Part shown: positions 20,191 to 49,904 of the stretch, in pieces
How the letters are laid out: each line of letters starts with the position of its first letter
How positions within the stretch are numbered: the stretch's first letter is position 1
Assembly: GCA_949825025.1 (NCBI GenBank)
Contig: OX463781.1
Location: forward strand, 39,209,950-39,273,949
Reading direction: 5' to 3'
Source of the DNA: Siphlonurus alternatus
Lineage: Eukaryota > Arthropoda > Insecta > Ephemeroptera > Siphlonuridae
Length of the DNA stretch: 64,000 nucleotides
Notes under the pieces: generated by a model
What the model was told of the DNA's origin: nothing
The model's database searches: none
What the model saw: only the letters and a program-made list of their open reading frames with translations
Made by a program: the position numbers and the translations under genes

Positions 20191-20582
20191 GGTAGAGATA
20201 ACAACGAACAGCTGTTCGAAGTAATCCCCTTTGATTAGCATGTAAACCTTAGCAAATTCACAAAAATTCTAAAAAATTTTGAGAGGTATAGTGCCTAAAA
20301 GCAATAGAAAAAGTTTCAAAACAATTTAACGAGCCGATTTTTTTAAATTAAATTCTTAGTTTGTCTCTCCATGGGAAAGCCCTTATGGCCCTTATGCTGA
20401 AAATTAAAAAAATTAATAAAAAAAAATCGGCTCGTTAAATTGTTTTGAATTTTTTTCTATGACTTTTTAAGCACTAATATTTGTCTCTCAAAAAAATTTC
20501 ACAATTTTTGTGAATATTTGCTAAGGTTTACATGTTAATCAAAGGGAAGTACGTCGAACAGCTGTTCGGCGTTATCTCTACC
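20191..20582. mobile_element. TTAA-flanked foldback MITE (GGTAGAGATAAC ends), copy 1
   Basis: TTAA borders both ends (20187-20190, 20583-20586). The arms begin GGTAGAGATAAC and include CGAACAGCTGTTCG, GTAAACCTTAGCAAAT and ATCGGCTCGTTAAATTG. Family members lie at 36053-36437 and 55399-55789, all close to 390 bp. Confidence 0.8.
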
Positions 20583-20754
20583 TTAAGTATTTATTTTTTT
20601 ATTATAAATAACTGTTAAAAGTTTAATTGGGCGCTGCAGTACGTGCAGACATGCTTACGAACCATTACAAGTTAATGTTTAATTCGTATTTCACTTCGCT
20701 GATAACGACCTGTATATTATAGTTAAAATCTACGTAGTTGGTAGCATATAGTTC

Positions 20755-21002
20755 AACAAATGTAAGATTACTACCGGAAGTAGCCGAAAGTTGAAGGATT
20801 TTGGTTGAACCAAAACCTGAAACTAAAACCTGTAAATAAACCTAAACCTGGTTTTTAAACCTGAAAACTCTAAGACTTTGTAGATATAGATTACAATCCC
20901 TGCATCTCTGCAAAGTTTCAGGTTCAAAACTGAACTATAGGAAGTCCAGAAACCTTGCACTTCCGGCTACTTCCTGGGGTAATCTTAAATTTATTGAACT
21001 GT
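20755..21002. repeat. Foldback MITE (CAGTTCAACAAATG family), copy 1
   Basis: The left arm ATAGTTCAACAAATGTAAG and right arm CTTAAATTTATTGAACTGT both include an ACTTCCGG.TACTTCC-type block. Copies at 32490-32675 and 43849-44285 (interrupted), and a right-end fragment at 8850-8910. Confidence 0.7.
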
Positions 21003-21734
21003 AGTATGTAAGCCCGTTTTGCACTAGTAGTATTATATATATCCATTAATTCTGAGTCTTGACTTAAAAAGCAGGCGACTCTGTACAAGTGTATACACCA
21101 TAATCAGAGCGTGCATAAAAACATTGTCAACTCGTCGCCTCAGAATATATGTGTCATATGAACCAAGAGGTTTTCAATTAATATATAGGGATCACTGTGT
21201 AACATAGTTTGTATAGAGTGTAGAGAAATAGGGATAAAATTAGTTGTTTGAAAATAAAGAATAGATTATTGGTTGAAAAATAAAAATAAACACAAAATTC
21301 GTTACTGCATTATTTTATTTATTACTTAATTTTTACTAACGATCACTAAAAAAATTTTACCTTTTATATTATATTTAAACAATATTTTATAAATACAATT
21401 AAAATTTTGGAGCCTGCTTCGGTCCCTGAAATATTAGCAAAATATAAATGGTTCGGCGATCAGTTAAATTTTATAATGTAAGTTTTGGCACTTCAATATT
21501 ATTTTATATTATTCATTATTATTTGGAAAGAAATAATAAAAATATATTTACAATTCATCAGGGCATAATATTACTTTTATTTATAATATATTTTATTTTT
21601 AAATCTTAGATAGTTAATGAAGACAAGTTGTAATTAATACAACATCAGATGATGGTATTTGAATTATCAATGTTGTTTTTATGGTGATGCTTTTTCTACC
21701 ATCGGTATGAATAATATAAATCCAAATATAAAGG
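21003..21734. other. AT-rich intergenic DNA
   Basis: Nothing recognisable apart from short A/T runs. Confidence 0.5.
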
Positions 21735-21945
21735 GAGTCGCACACTGCCTTTGTATCGCATCGTATGACTTCGTATGATAAAAATTTAGATCCGGTTCTA
21801 AATGAGAATTTTACGATATCATACGATATTTATACAATAATGTATTATAACAATGCGAAGCTGAGTGCGCGCCTACACCTTTTTTTTATCACATGCACGG
21901 TGCGAAATCGTGTGATTCTGTGTGAGACAGCTCTCAGCATTCAGA
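21735..21945. repeat. Degraded relative of the 8214 MITE
   Basis: It shares GGTTCTAAAT, CATACGATA, TATCACATGCACG.TGCGAAAT and CGTGTGATTCTGTGTG with the 8214-8427 element in the same order. The termini have decayed (GGGAGTCGCACACTG versus GGTCGCAGACAG). Confidence 0.55.
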
Positions 21946-23247
21946 AAAAAAAAAAAAAATAAATAACCTTGGTCAGGAATCAATTGATTGATTGGTATTT
22001 TGGGGCAATTGACACATTTTGGTCATGTATGCCACCAGCCAGGAATCGAATTTCTTGGAGAGCACTGACATGGAATCCAAAAGGTCTCAGCTAGATTCGA
22101 CTCCTGACTGAGGTTATTCATGTCTCCTGAACGCTTAATATATTTGGATTTATTATAATTATTCATTATATCAATGACGCAAAAATCACAGTAAAACAAC
22201 TTTAATAATGATGAGGATGAAGATAATTAATTTTTTAATGACTATTTCGCACGTTAAATCACACAACATCAAAATTTATTTTACGATATATAGGAACTAT
22301 AATCGTAAAATGATATGTGATGTTAAGATGCTATTTTATTAGAAAACCAAAAATATATAATTGAAAAACAATTGAGAATATTGTTCAGCAAGTTGAAGTT
22401 AAATTTTACTTACTTATTACAAACAAATTGTAAATCGTTAACTTGTTTCAATTTGTATTTCTTCATTTTCAATTAGTATTTTGTTTTAAATCAATAAATG
22501 TTTTTATTAAAAAATAAACATTATTTAAGATTGAATGCTACATTAAATTTGGAGTTAGCGTCAATTACTGTATATGCACTAGGGAATGCATATAAATCAG
22601 TAGCACATTATTAATTATACATTTTTTTAATTCAATATAAGGAACAAATACAAAAGTCCCTTTAAAGCCTATCATTCAACACCAACACACCAAATGAATT
22701 TAATTATTGTTAAAGTCAATTTAATTTTAGACTAAACCCTATATTAGTAAATAATAAGCTTACACTTTATGCTAGTAAAACAAAAAAATATAAAATTATT
22801 ATCGTGAATTTTTCAAACACTTTTAATTTTTAATTAATTTTTTTAAACATCATAGCTAGAATAATAAACCCTTTAAAGTTAATGCAAATGCTCAAATTTT
22901 CATTAGAAAATGAAATTTTTAAAAACTTTTAAACATCAGTTGACTTGCAAATATTACAAAATAAAATTATGACTCAAGAAACGTTATTATTATTATTATA
23001 CGCTTACGTACAGTGACACAAATGATATCGTTTTGTATTTTCATATAATACTTCCTTGTATTTTATTTTGTCGAATGTATTTTTTTATGACACTCTCTTA
23101 ACGAGATCTGTTTAATTTTATATATTTTGAATAAGCAAGTTTATTAATTATTAATTTTTGTTTTTTGATGTAGTATTATTTGTACCGAAGAGGTTTTTAA
23201 AAATGTATTTTGTTGTTTACATCGTATTTTTTTTTATTTTTTTTTTA
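21946..23247. other. AT-rich DNA with a short dispersed repeat
   Basis: At 21985-22040 a block (ATTTTGGGGCAATT.ACACATTTTGGTCATGTATGCC) recurs at 42610-42660 in a PIAS intron. The rest, to 23247, is about 78% AT and shows no exon or RNA. Confidence 0.5.
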
Positions 23248-23460
23248 CAAGGATACACCCCTAAGAGCTTACAGCTCGCGGCGGGGTACTGGGTAGGGAT
23301 AAGGTAGGGAATGGATAGTGGCCACGGCTGCATTCACTGAGGTGAGACTGAGGGAACCGTGGAAAACCTCAGTCAGGACGGACACCTCTACTTTTTCTCA
23401 GTGGACCAAAGAAATGTCCAAAGCCTGTGGAACCACACACAAGTGCGTATTGACAACGAT
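23248..23460 (-). repeat. SINE copy, minus strand
   Basis: Read on the minus strand it has GTCCGTCCTGACTGAGG, TTCCACGGTTCCCTCAGTC and a 3' tail GGGGTGTATCCTTG, the same family as 15390-15583. Confidence 0.7.
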
Positions 23461-23721
23461 GTTGAATTTGTGGAGTGAAGGTAGTTAATTATAATTACTT
23501 AAGACGTCACCCATAAGGCCTGGTGTGTATTATAACTATAGAAACTTTTAAAAACCTCTTCAGTACGTACAGTACTTTATAAACATTATAATTTTGAAAT
23601 CATGGGACTAAATTACCAATACATTAATTGATACTAAATTTGCAGATACATTTTACTGTAGTTTGTTCTAGAGCTCCTTTTTGTATGACGCCTCCTCTTT
23701 GCGTGTCCGAACGTCCGGAGC

Positions 23722-25785
23722 CTATGTAGGGGCTCGCCAACCCTTGTCCGGCTGTTGCCAGATATAACCAGTCCCGGTCATCGTGCAGTAGGCGTTGTAG
23801 TAGCGTCCGGGACCGCGGCAGAACGACCAGAGGGGACATTTGCAGCGGAACTGCGCCTGGAATTCTTCCTTGCAGATCTCATTCCACCAACATGTGCGCT
23901 AGAACATGACATCATACTTATATAGTGGGGTAATAGACTATTATTCTATGGTGGGGTGTCGTTACTTTCATCACAATCATCACAGTACATTCGGGCGTAC
24001 AATCAACTAATTCTTCAATTAAATTCTGTACTCAGCAACTCGTTGCAGAGGTATAATCAGAGTATATTATAGGATCGGAGGTAAAATATGAATTACATAA
24101 ATACATAATATATTAAAACATTTAAAACACTTAATATACAACTCGGACAGCATCATAATATACAGTACGTTATTATAAAAAAAAATGGGATAACTATTAT
24201 ATATATAATACCCTCATGGATGCTTGATCTTCTTATCTCCTTCAAAATCGCACATTTATATAAACAGGAGTTCTATGCAAGATCAAATTAGAGAGAGGAA
24301 ACGTTTGAGCTGTCCAGAGTTGTATAAATAATAAAATACGATAAAATTTTATCTCTAAATTAATTAATCTTTTCTACATTTTTATTACGAAGGAGCAAAA
24401 AATACTGCACCGTAATACAAGCCTGCTAGAAAAGTTGCCTACTTACAAGGGGCTTATAAAATTTTTGACTGGTATAGTCCAGCAAGCGAGAGTTCGACCA
24501 TGGAAATTGCCGGAAATGACGTACAGGAACTTCCGATTACGGGTTATACTATGGCAACCGGAAGCAAAAACTACTGAAATTACGTCATTTCCATGGTCGA
24601 ACTCTCGCTTGCTGAACTATAGGCTAAGCTTGTTAATTAAAACATACCTCAGTAAGGTATCCCCTGACGCTCTGGTCGCTGTAAGGTTTGGGTCCGGCTA
24701 ACACCACGCAGCACAGTGACGTCAGCACCACCAAGACCACGACAAGGCTCCGCTGTGAAAGGGGAGGAACATTTATAATCAATTCCTGCTTCTTACAAAT
24801 TTCTTCGAGGACTTCGATGTAAGATAAATTTTTTACACTTTTTGTTCCGGCATTTGATTTCTATAATCTTCTCACATTACTATGACGTAAGAGCGTTTTT
24901 CAGCACAATTTTAAAGAATGCAATGCTAGTTCAAGAAAATCTGAATTAAATTGATAATTATAACATTGCAAATAACTTGAGGTATTGTATATTTTTTTAA
25001 AAAAATATATAATAATAGAAAAAATTCATGCATGATTCTCCATTTGTAGAACTAAAAACCTTCGTTTGGCTTTTTCAGTATATTACTGACGTGAGTGCAA
25101 CGTATTCTGCTATGAGTGTGTAATTTTATTTTTTTTTAACCTATATTATTCAGAATAAAAAAAATGGTGGCAATAGCCGCATCTTCTGTTTGTTTACATT
25201 TTTGTGCAGTCATAAAAGTAAACATCAATTTACACATAACTATTAATGATTATACACATAATATATGAAGCTACTATATAGCATTATTATGGTACTTGTG
25301 AAGCGAAAAATGCACCTTTATTGTAAATATGAAGTTTCTTTGGCTTTTTTTTTTATTAAAGTTTATATGTATTTCTAAAAAATAATAAAAAAATATATAT
25401 TTATGCATCATCAAGTCATGTATATATAATGGTTTTACTGGCAAGAAGAAATGCACAAAATATATTATTTGGCTGCAATATAATATAAATAATCAACTTC
25501 TAAATTTTATTTAAGTTCAATATTATAGTATAATATCACTCTCATTAATGTCGTGTAATGTAAAAAAACGTAAAGGTACAGATCCGAGCATAATATTGAT
25601 ACGCCATAAATAATATTCTCATAAGGTTAACATACGATGCGCAGATAGTGATTGTTTTGGAAACTTGGGACGCTTCAGCCTTTCACATGAAACTCTATGC
25701 TGCCTTGTGGTCGATAACTGAGACTGCATTTTGGATCAATGCACCGCCACCACTGCTGTCTTACTCCTACCTTATTAAACTCCAT
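23722..25785 (-). CDS. Novel 98-aa secreted six-cysteine protein
   Basis: Three exons on the minus strand join in phase 0: 25785-25771 (ATG, 5 codons, donor GTAGGAG), 24752-24648 (acceptor TTTCACAG, donor GTATGTT) and 23898-23722 (acceptor TTCTAG, stop TAG), 297 nt in total. The product starts MEFNKRSLVVVLVVLTSLCC, a clear signal peptide with likely cleavage after VVLA, then a linker GPKPYSDQSVRGYLTE. The mature part has six cysteines spaced C-x5-C-x9-C-x1-C-x5-C-x10-C, which looks like two similar three-Cys units back to back. It ends with a Trp/Tyr-rich tail (TGYIWQQPDKGWRAPT). I recognise no family; it could be a hormone-like, matrix or defence protein, and no function is claimed. Intron 2 carries a 149-bp MITE. 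The splice signals, signal peptide and closing frame make a real gene likely. Confidence 0.7.
24473..24621. repeat. Foldback MITE in the Cys-rich gene intron 2
   Basis: The arms TATAGTCCAGCAAGCGAGAG and complement continue through TTCGACCATGGAAAT with almost no mismatch. 149 bp, ending 26 bp from exon 2. Confidence 0.8.
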
Positions 25786-26367
25786 GTATTCAATTGCAGC
25801 GTACAAAAGTATGAATTACTTTACACCGTTGTCACTTTAATATCTTGATGTTTTACTATACTATACATTTTACAATACCTTCATATAACATTGACTCGAT
25901 AGTTAAAATGCGTGTGTTAAAAATACACAGTAAACTGCTTTTTAGAACATCAGCACTCTCTGGTGGCCATAATTAACAACTTGATTTTTGTTCTGTAAAA
26001 AAATAGTACGGAAAAAAAAAGTCATTAGAATTTTTGTCACGATTTACTGAAAAAACAAAAGTAGCAGGAAAAAAGTTGAAATTTTATAAAAAGTTTCAAT
26101 TTATAAATTTGTGAACATTTTTTGAAATAACAACTATATGTGCTTTTTGTGTATAGTCAGTGTATACTATTACGCATATACAACTTTTATTGATTTGACT
26201 ATAGGCCGGTGTTTGGTTTTGTTAAACTGGTGTTGGGTTTAAAAAATATCTGCAACAAAACAATCTGAAGCGTGTATATATTGTCAGATAATTGAAGAAA
26301 ATGTAATCTTCAAAATGAAAGTTGATGGACACATCATGACAGAGAAGATTAATCTCATTGGAATTTA
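25786..26367. other. Upstream region of the Cys-rich gene
   Basis: It probably holds the promoter and 5' UTR of the minus-strand Cys-rich gene. No TATA box or other element stands out. The rest is AT-rich without features. Confidence 0.35.
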
Positions 26368-26689
26368 ATGAGATATTAGAATGTGACAATTTTAGTGGCT
26401 TAATCGAAAAAAGGGGTAAAAATATGGTACTGTGAATTTTTTCAGATTTTTCTAAGACTGGGAACTATTTTTAAAAAATTATTGAAAGTCTATTTTGATG
26501 ACGCCACGGGCGGCACGGCCCTATCCTTTTTCTTAAGGAAGTGCCGCCCGTGACGTCATCAAAATAGACTTTCAATAATTTTATAAAAATAGTTCCGGGT
26601 CTCAGAAAAATCTGAAAAAATTCACAGTACCATATTTTTACCCCTTCTTTCGATTAAGCCACTAAAATTTTCACATTCTAATATCTCAT
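26368..26689. mobile_element. TA-flanked foldback MITE (ATGAGATATTAG ends)
   Basis: TA on both sides (26366-26367, 26690-26691). Outer arms begin ATGAGATATTAGAATGTGA; inner arms are the shared core (TTTTTTCAGATTTTTCT, TTAAAAAATTATTGAAAGTC). The GC-rich hinge contains GTGACGTCATC and CCTATCCTTTTTCTTAAGGA. Confidence 0.8.
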
Positions 26690-26691
26690 TA

Positions 26692-27329
26692 GCCCTTATG
26701 GTTTTCTCCACTGGAGCAAAACGACTCTTCAATGGGTGCTATAATAGATTTTCTAAGTAAGTGTTAAATATTATTAAATTCAAAATTTACTTATATAAAT
26801 TATAATAAATATATAATAAATAAACTGATGTACATATATTTATTATTGTATTTATAACATTATAACAAATCATGCAATGAATCGAATATTTGTTACTGTA
26901 ATTTTGAACAAATTGAATTAATAATCCAATCAAAAAGGTTTTTAATTAATAACTTCAATATTATTAAAATTATTAATTAATTAAATAATAGTATTTATAT
27001 ACCGTTAAAAACTAATTATATATAATAATAAAATTAATTGTAAAATAATATACAATTGATTTTTTAATTAATGCATGAAATAAATTGACAATCTTAAGCT
27101 GCATAAATAAAATTTTAAGAGGTATATATTATATTATTATTTGTTAAAATTATATAATGTGCACAGCATAGTGCAGCACCTTTTAATATCAATGGTTAAT
27201 GTCAGTGGTAAGGAAAGTAGGATATTATTCGTTTGCTACTCTGTTTTATTTTTAGTTATTATAGTTTTCGTTTTATATAAAGATTGTAATTAAATAATAT
27301 TATATAAATATACATAAATTAAAAACGTA
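26692..27329. other. AT-rich intergenic DNA
   Basis: About 80% AT. On the minus strand it contains TTTATATAAAACG at about 27265-27280, which could be the TATA region of the LTR suspected next door. No exon seen. Confidence 0.4.
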
Positions 27330-27530
27330 CGCCACGATCACAACATGCCCCCCTCTCTCACATGACGGTCGTCTCCCCTGATCACCCGCGGCGAGGAGCA
27401 CCTGAAGGTCCTAGGGTCGCCACAACTCGCCTCTTAAGTGTCCAGCACCCACCGAAATGGTGACACGAGGAAGACAGCTTTTTGCGCCCCAAACTGCAAG
27501 AGACGCGCTCGGACACGAGAGCCTATATAT
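27100..27530 (-). mobile_element. Possible LTR-element 3' end (PPT plus LTR start)
   Basis: 27340-27530 is a GC island in AT-rich DNA. On the minus strand it reads a purine tract GTGAGAGAGGGGGGCA followed directly by TGTTGTGATCG. A polypurine tract followed by TG is how a Gypsy-type internal region meets its 3' LTR. A TATA-like block lies about 70 bp into the putative LTR. I cannot see the other LTR, a target duplication or a recognisable pol sequence, so this is tentative. Confidence 0.3.
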
Positions 27531-27898
27531 ATATTTTTTTTATGATTTTATGTTGTACGTGTTATGTTTTTTTTTTAATTTTTTTTTTTTTTTTTAAATT
27601 TTGGTTTGATATGGAAGAGCAAATTATTTTTAGAAAATAACACTCCACAATTTTGAGTCCATTTTGAGTCGGTTTCGCATGTCTCTATTTTATAATACGC
27701 CGAACTATTTTTTGGAAAAAGTATATATGATATAGTAGACTTATATATTATAGACTAGATATAAAGCACTATAAATTAATTAAATATGCAATTATTGCAA
27801 TTATAACCTGATATGTTAATTTATTTTCTACTCGCCCTATATTTATATAAATACTTATACATCGAACGGTACAGCTGATCCGTGTTATCTCTACCTTA

Positions 27899-28229
27899 AT
27901 GGACAACATACATGAAATTTTTTTTATTGCAGAAATGAATAGAGGGTACCAAATTATGCTACTCTGAATTCTTTCAGATTTTTTTGAGACCCAGAACTAT
28001 TTTTAAATAATTATTGAAAGTGCGGCCACGCCCCCTGGAGGCGTCAGTAGGCGTCCAGTCTCTATCCTTTTTATTAAGGCTGCAGGGGTGCCAACTGAAA
28101 TCACAGGACTTTCAATAATTATTTAAAAATAGTTCCGGGTTTCAAAAAAATCTGAAAAAATTCAGAGTATCATAATTTGGTACCGTCTATTCATTCCTGC
28201 AATAAAAATTTTTCATGTATGTTGTCCAT
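27899..28229. mobile_element. TA-type foldback MITE (ATGGACAACA ends), copy 2
   Basis: Same ends, core and hinge (ATCCTTTTTATTAAGG, CCCCTGGAGGCGTCA) as 18487-18819. TA precedes it but the right flank reads TG. Directly left, 27865-27897 is a fragment of the right end of the GGTAGAGATAAC MITE family. Confidence 0.8.
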
Positions 28230-28479
28230 TGCCTATATAACTGGCTATTTTGGATAATATTGTAGAACAAAGAAGAGGGGCGGATGAAACAGCGACACAG
28301 GGGTAATTATAATTACCATATCAGGTATCAGGCATAGCGTCCTGGAATTCTAGAACTCCATTATATGCATAAACATCAAAGCGAACTTAGATCATATAAT
28401 ATAATCTAAGTTCCCTTTGTATAATATAATAAAATATGTATCAGCTAGGCGGGCCAGTCTGGAGACTATATATTAGCTG

Positions 28480-28662
28480 CCCCAGGCGCGGATCCATGCA
28501 GGAAAAAATTTCGGAGGGGGCTGCCTCCATAAGGCCATGCAATGTTAACAAAAAAATTGTAGTGGGGGAAATGCCTATATTGCCCATGTTAAATCCAAAA
28601 TTTCGAGGGGGGGGGCGGGGCTGCAGCCCTCCCAGCTTCCCCCCTGGATCCGCGCCTGAGCT
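28480..28662. repeat. GGCGCGGATCC repeat, copy 2
   Basis: Bounded by GGCGCGGATCCATGCAGG and CCCCTGGATCCGCGCCTGAG, so the ends are inverted. The interior has AATGCCTATATTGCCCATG and G/C-runs. A third copy, 28947-29090, lies inverted 280 bp away with the same interior block. Confidence 0.75.
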
Positions 28663-28700
28663 GCCCTACAGGTATTATAGTTAAGGGGCCCTAGTCGAAA

Positions 28701-28841
28701 TTGTCGAAAAATAAGTGCTAATTAAGTGATAATTTGAGTAGTGGTTGACTACTTAAAACAAGTAGTTGACTACTTAAAAACAAGTAGTCAACTACTTGAC
28801 TACTGCTCAAATTATCACTTAGCACTCTTATTTTTCGACAA
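28701..28841. repeat. Foldback MITE with nested short repeats
   Basis: Arms TTGTCGAAAAATAAGTGCTA and complement; the middle consists of AGTAGTTGACTACTTAAAA-type repeats that are themselves palindromic. Confidence 0.75.
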
Positions 28842-28946
28842 GGGGGGGCGCGCGCGGACCATCAGGCGGGGCGCAGCCGCGCAGTCGGGGATCCGCCCCT
28901 TTAGTGCAATATATCCGCGACCCTGAGTCCTATATTTAATTAATTA

Positions 28947-29090
28947 CAGGCGCGGATCCAGGGGGGGCTAATTTTGGATTTAACATGGGTAATATAGGCA
29001 TTTCCCCCGCTTCAATTTTTTTTTTAACATTGGCCTTATGAAAGTTATGAAGGCCGCCCCTCCCCGATTTTTTTTCTGGATCTGCGACTG
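28947..29090. repeat. GGCGCGGATCC repeat, copy 3
   Basis: Starts CAGGCGCGGATCCAGGGGGG and ends TTTCTGGATCTGCGACTG, with the complement of the copy 2 interior (TTTAACATGGGTAATATAGG) between. Confidence 0.7.
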
Positions 29091-29184
29091 ATTAATGATT
29101 AATCACTTAAATTTGCATCTACTAGCTTATAAAAATGCGCACATGCATATATAGCAATATAGCATTTGCCTGGCTCAGGGCTAT

Positions 29185-29660
29185 TCTCCTATAATAGAGG
29201 GTATACGCGCCACTGTCTGGCTTATGGCGCTAAATACTGAATTCTGATTGGCTTAAAAGTGGTCATTTGGAATTGCTCTGATTGGCCAAAATAAAAGTTG
29301 TTGATTTTTTTCTAATTGGCTGAAATTTTAATTGTTGAAAATTTTCGAGCGATATCATTGGTTAAAGAATGTCCACTTTTCAACAAATCCGAGAGCTGCA
29401 ATAAAAAACCACTTAATTTGCTTGCCAATATTTTAAATTAAAAAAAGACTTTTTACACCATAAAAATTATTTAAAAAATCATAAATGGTAGAAAATAGTG
29501 TTATAAATTGCTATATTTATTTAATTCAAAAATATTAATTATTTATACAGGGACCAAGCGCAATTTTTCAACAATAGGAATTTGCAACTGAAAAAATCAA
29601 CAAATTCTGATCAGCCAATCAGAAGCGTCCAACATTTATTATAGCTGATTATAATCCTCT
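29185..29660. repeat. Degraded inverted-repeat element
   Basis: The left block CTATAATAGAGGGTATACGCGC and the right block AATCCTCTATTGAACCGCGCGGG are imperfect inverses. The interior repeats ATTGGC..AAA..-type phrases. Function unknown. Confidence 0.45.
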
Positions 29661-30128
29661 ATTGAACCGCGCGGGTATATTGGTATATAAGTATATAGTC
29701 ACTCCCGACCGTTACAAAAAAAATTGATTGTTGAAATTTGTAAACAACAAGAAATAACCCCTTTTTAATTAACCAATAGGAAGGCGTTTCAGCAAAATTA
29801 AAAAGGATTCACGCGCACGTTGGGCTTTAGCTTGCATCAGTTTTTTTACAAACAGAGGGAGCTAGAGAACAGGACCTATAATAATCTATAATTAATTATA
29901 AATATCATAGTAATTAAATATCAATTAATATATAATTATTTACATTTCACAATTTTTACATTAATTCGCATAATTTGTTGTATTTAATTTTTATTTTGTT
30001 AATTTTTTTATGTTTCAGCGCGGTTTCAGCAAACTTTCAGACGGTTTCAGAGTTTGAATTCCCACAGCCAATCAAGTTCCTGTAATCAGTTTGCCGGTTT
30101 GGCGCCTGAATTATTCCAGTATTTTGTA

Positions 30129-30150
30129 CTGCGCTTGCGCGTGTGACGTA
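30129..30150 (+). promoter_or_regulatory. NRF1-like and CRE-like sites before PIAS
   Basis: CTGCGCTTGCGC matches the NRF1 palindrome (TGCGCATGCGC) at one mismatch and is followed by TGACGTA, a CRE/ATF half-type site, ending 7 bp before the PIAS ATG. Such sites are typical of TATA-less housekeeping promoters, so transcription or the 5' UTR probably starts close by. Confidence 0.5.
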
Positions 30151-30157
30151 TGAAGAA

Positions 30158-47661
<17,504 letters not shown>

Positions 47662-49530
47662 TAAAAATACGGCAATTGTAAAAATAAAATAAACTTTTAA
47701 TATTTTGTGTTGAAAGTAAAGTGAAGATACTTTTTTCTTAAAAAAATATAATATGATCGAAAGACAAATGTGTTCATGTCATTTATAAACAATTTTATAA
47801 CATTTACTTTTTTCTCCTCTTTTAATATAAATTGTTTAATTCATATAGAGTACGTTCAAATCAGAAATAAATGCTTTTTATGTTTTGTACAATATGAGAA
47901 AAGAAACTTATTTCATTGACTTCAAATTAAAGGTATTATACTGGTATAGGTATTAATTTTAAAAATTAATTATTACCAGTACCTTTAAAAATATTTCTAC
48001 TATTATCTTTTCATACCTTTTTGTTCTAATTTTCATGTACTGTACAGTACAAACTGTACCATACTTTCCTTTTTTATGTTATTTATTTTTAAGTCTGCAT
48101 AAGGAGCATCAATGTTGTTTTTTGTGCTGACTGTTTACAGTAAAAATCATGTTGTCTTCTGCTTGATACAATAATACTTTATTTATAAACAAGTTTATAA
48201 CAAAGTATTGTTGTTAATGTCTGTCCTATGAGTGAATAACATGAGACAGTTGTTGATACATATGCTAACTTATGGAAAATTACCATTTATTATGAAAGTT
48301 GTTTTGTGTACTAGCGCCAACAATGCCATTACGTTCTGTGCTCTGGTGGTGAAATTAAGCAATACATCGTCCCATGTTTAACAATGAAAAAGGTTTTATT
48401 GGTCAGACATTATAAACAATGGTTTGTTTCAACCATTGCAAGTAGACGACTTTAATTGGAATGACTTCTTTACAAGATTATAACAACGTTTAAGAAAGTC
48501 CATTGCTATGACCTATTATGTTTGACTCCATAAATTTGTAGGAGGAAAAAATCTGTACAGTAATTTAATTTTTATAAAATTAAAATCATCCCAAACAAAA
48601 AATTTCATGGGAGGTGCTTTGTTATGAGGTGTAAATGAACAAATCTCTTTTTTTATATAATTTAAATTTCATTGGACAGCTGGTTCAATTAATGAGTTTA
48701 TAATGAGCATTGATTTGTACTGGTACCAATAAAGAAATGATATCTAATGTCTATGTACCCAATATTCAACGAACTACTATATGTCATCTTCTTTTCATAA
48801 CACAGTGCAATACGATCTTGCCAACTTGTAAATAATCTCCCAGACACTTCATCATTTCAGTTTGGTACTTGTTTAGTTACGTAGTTTAATTTGTGGCCAG
48901 TTGGAGAAGAAGGAATTTTTTGGTAATGATTTTGTTAATGAAAAATTCTACTATATTTACATACCGTTTAATTTTCACTTGTTATTTCTCAAATTTTTGT
49001 TTCTGTGACGATTCATTACATATGTTTAGATAGTGCAAGTGTTGAATAAACTAGCCTTTTTTTAGAGTGAAGTCAAAGGTTGTAAAATTACACAAGCTAC
49101 AAATGAATTAAAACCAATTTTGATATTTTGTCCTCTAAAATCAAAGGCTTCTTTTTTTTCCAGCAAGGATTTTTTAATTCATAATTTTACTGATAAAAAT
49201 AACTTTTATTGAAAATGGAAAAAAGCAGTTTTTTGAAATAGTGAAATACATATTATTTTATGTAAAATGAATGCTGACATATCTTGTTTTGAAATTTTTA
49301 AAGTGAAGCCTTTTTTTATGTTACAAGAACTACAGCACACATGTTTTTTTTTATGTTTTATTTTCTTAATTTTTGTTGACTGTTTTCATGATCACTCAAC
49401 CGCATAGATAGCATATAATTTTCCTTCTTTTTTTTTCAGTTCTATCAATGTCGCAAAAAGATGTAACATAATGTATACTATACAGTTTTTTTAATAAAAG
49501 AAACAAACAAACAAACAACTAATATTATTA
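47662..49530. other. PIAS 3' UTR and AT-rich intergenic DNA
   Basis: The 3' UTR starts here with AATAAA signals within 35 bp of the stop. Beyond about 47.7 kb I see only AT-rich DNA without exons, possibly including a longer alternative 3' UTR. Confidence 0.5.
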
Positions 49531-49681
49531 CAGTAAAAAATCATTGTTACACAACTTGTTTTTAATTAACAAAAATAATTAGCATTGCAGGTATATACGA
49601 AAAACTTAATATATTGATTGCTAGGCAGATCTCTTTCGGAAACTCCGTGGCGGGTGTTGTTCTTCTCGTGTTGTTTTTCTT

Positions 49682-49772
49682 CTGACTTATTGCAGTAGCA
49701 AGAAGAGAAAAATTTTGCATAGGAAAACAATGTTAAATTTTTGGCTCATCTTGCTACTGCAATAATTTAGTC
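49682..49772. repeat. Small foldback repeat
   Basis: Arms ACTTATTGCAGTAGCAAG and CTTGCTACTGCAATAATTT around about 45 bp. Confidence 0.6.
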
Positions 49773-49904
49773 TGTATATGTCAACAACGAAATTCTTTCA
49801 GAATATTTGACAAATACTATCAAAACTGCCCTGGTAAAATTAAAATTAAATGTCCATGCAGAATTAAAATTATGTCCGTAGTTGCAGCTAGAGTGTGAAC
49901 CTAT

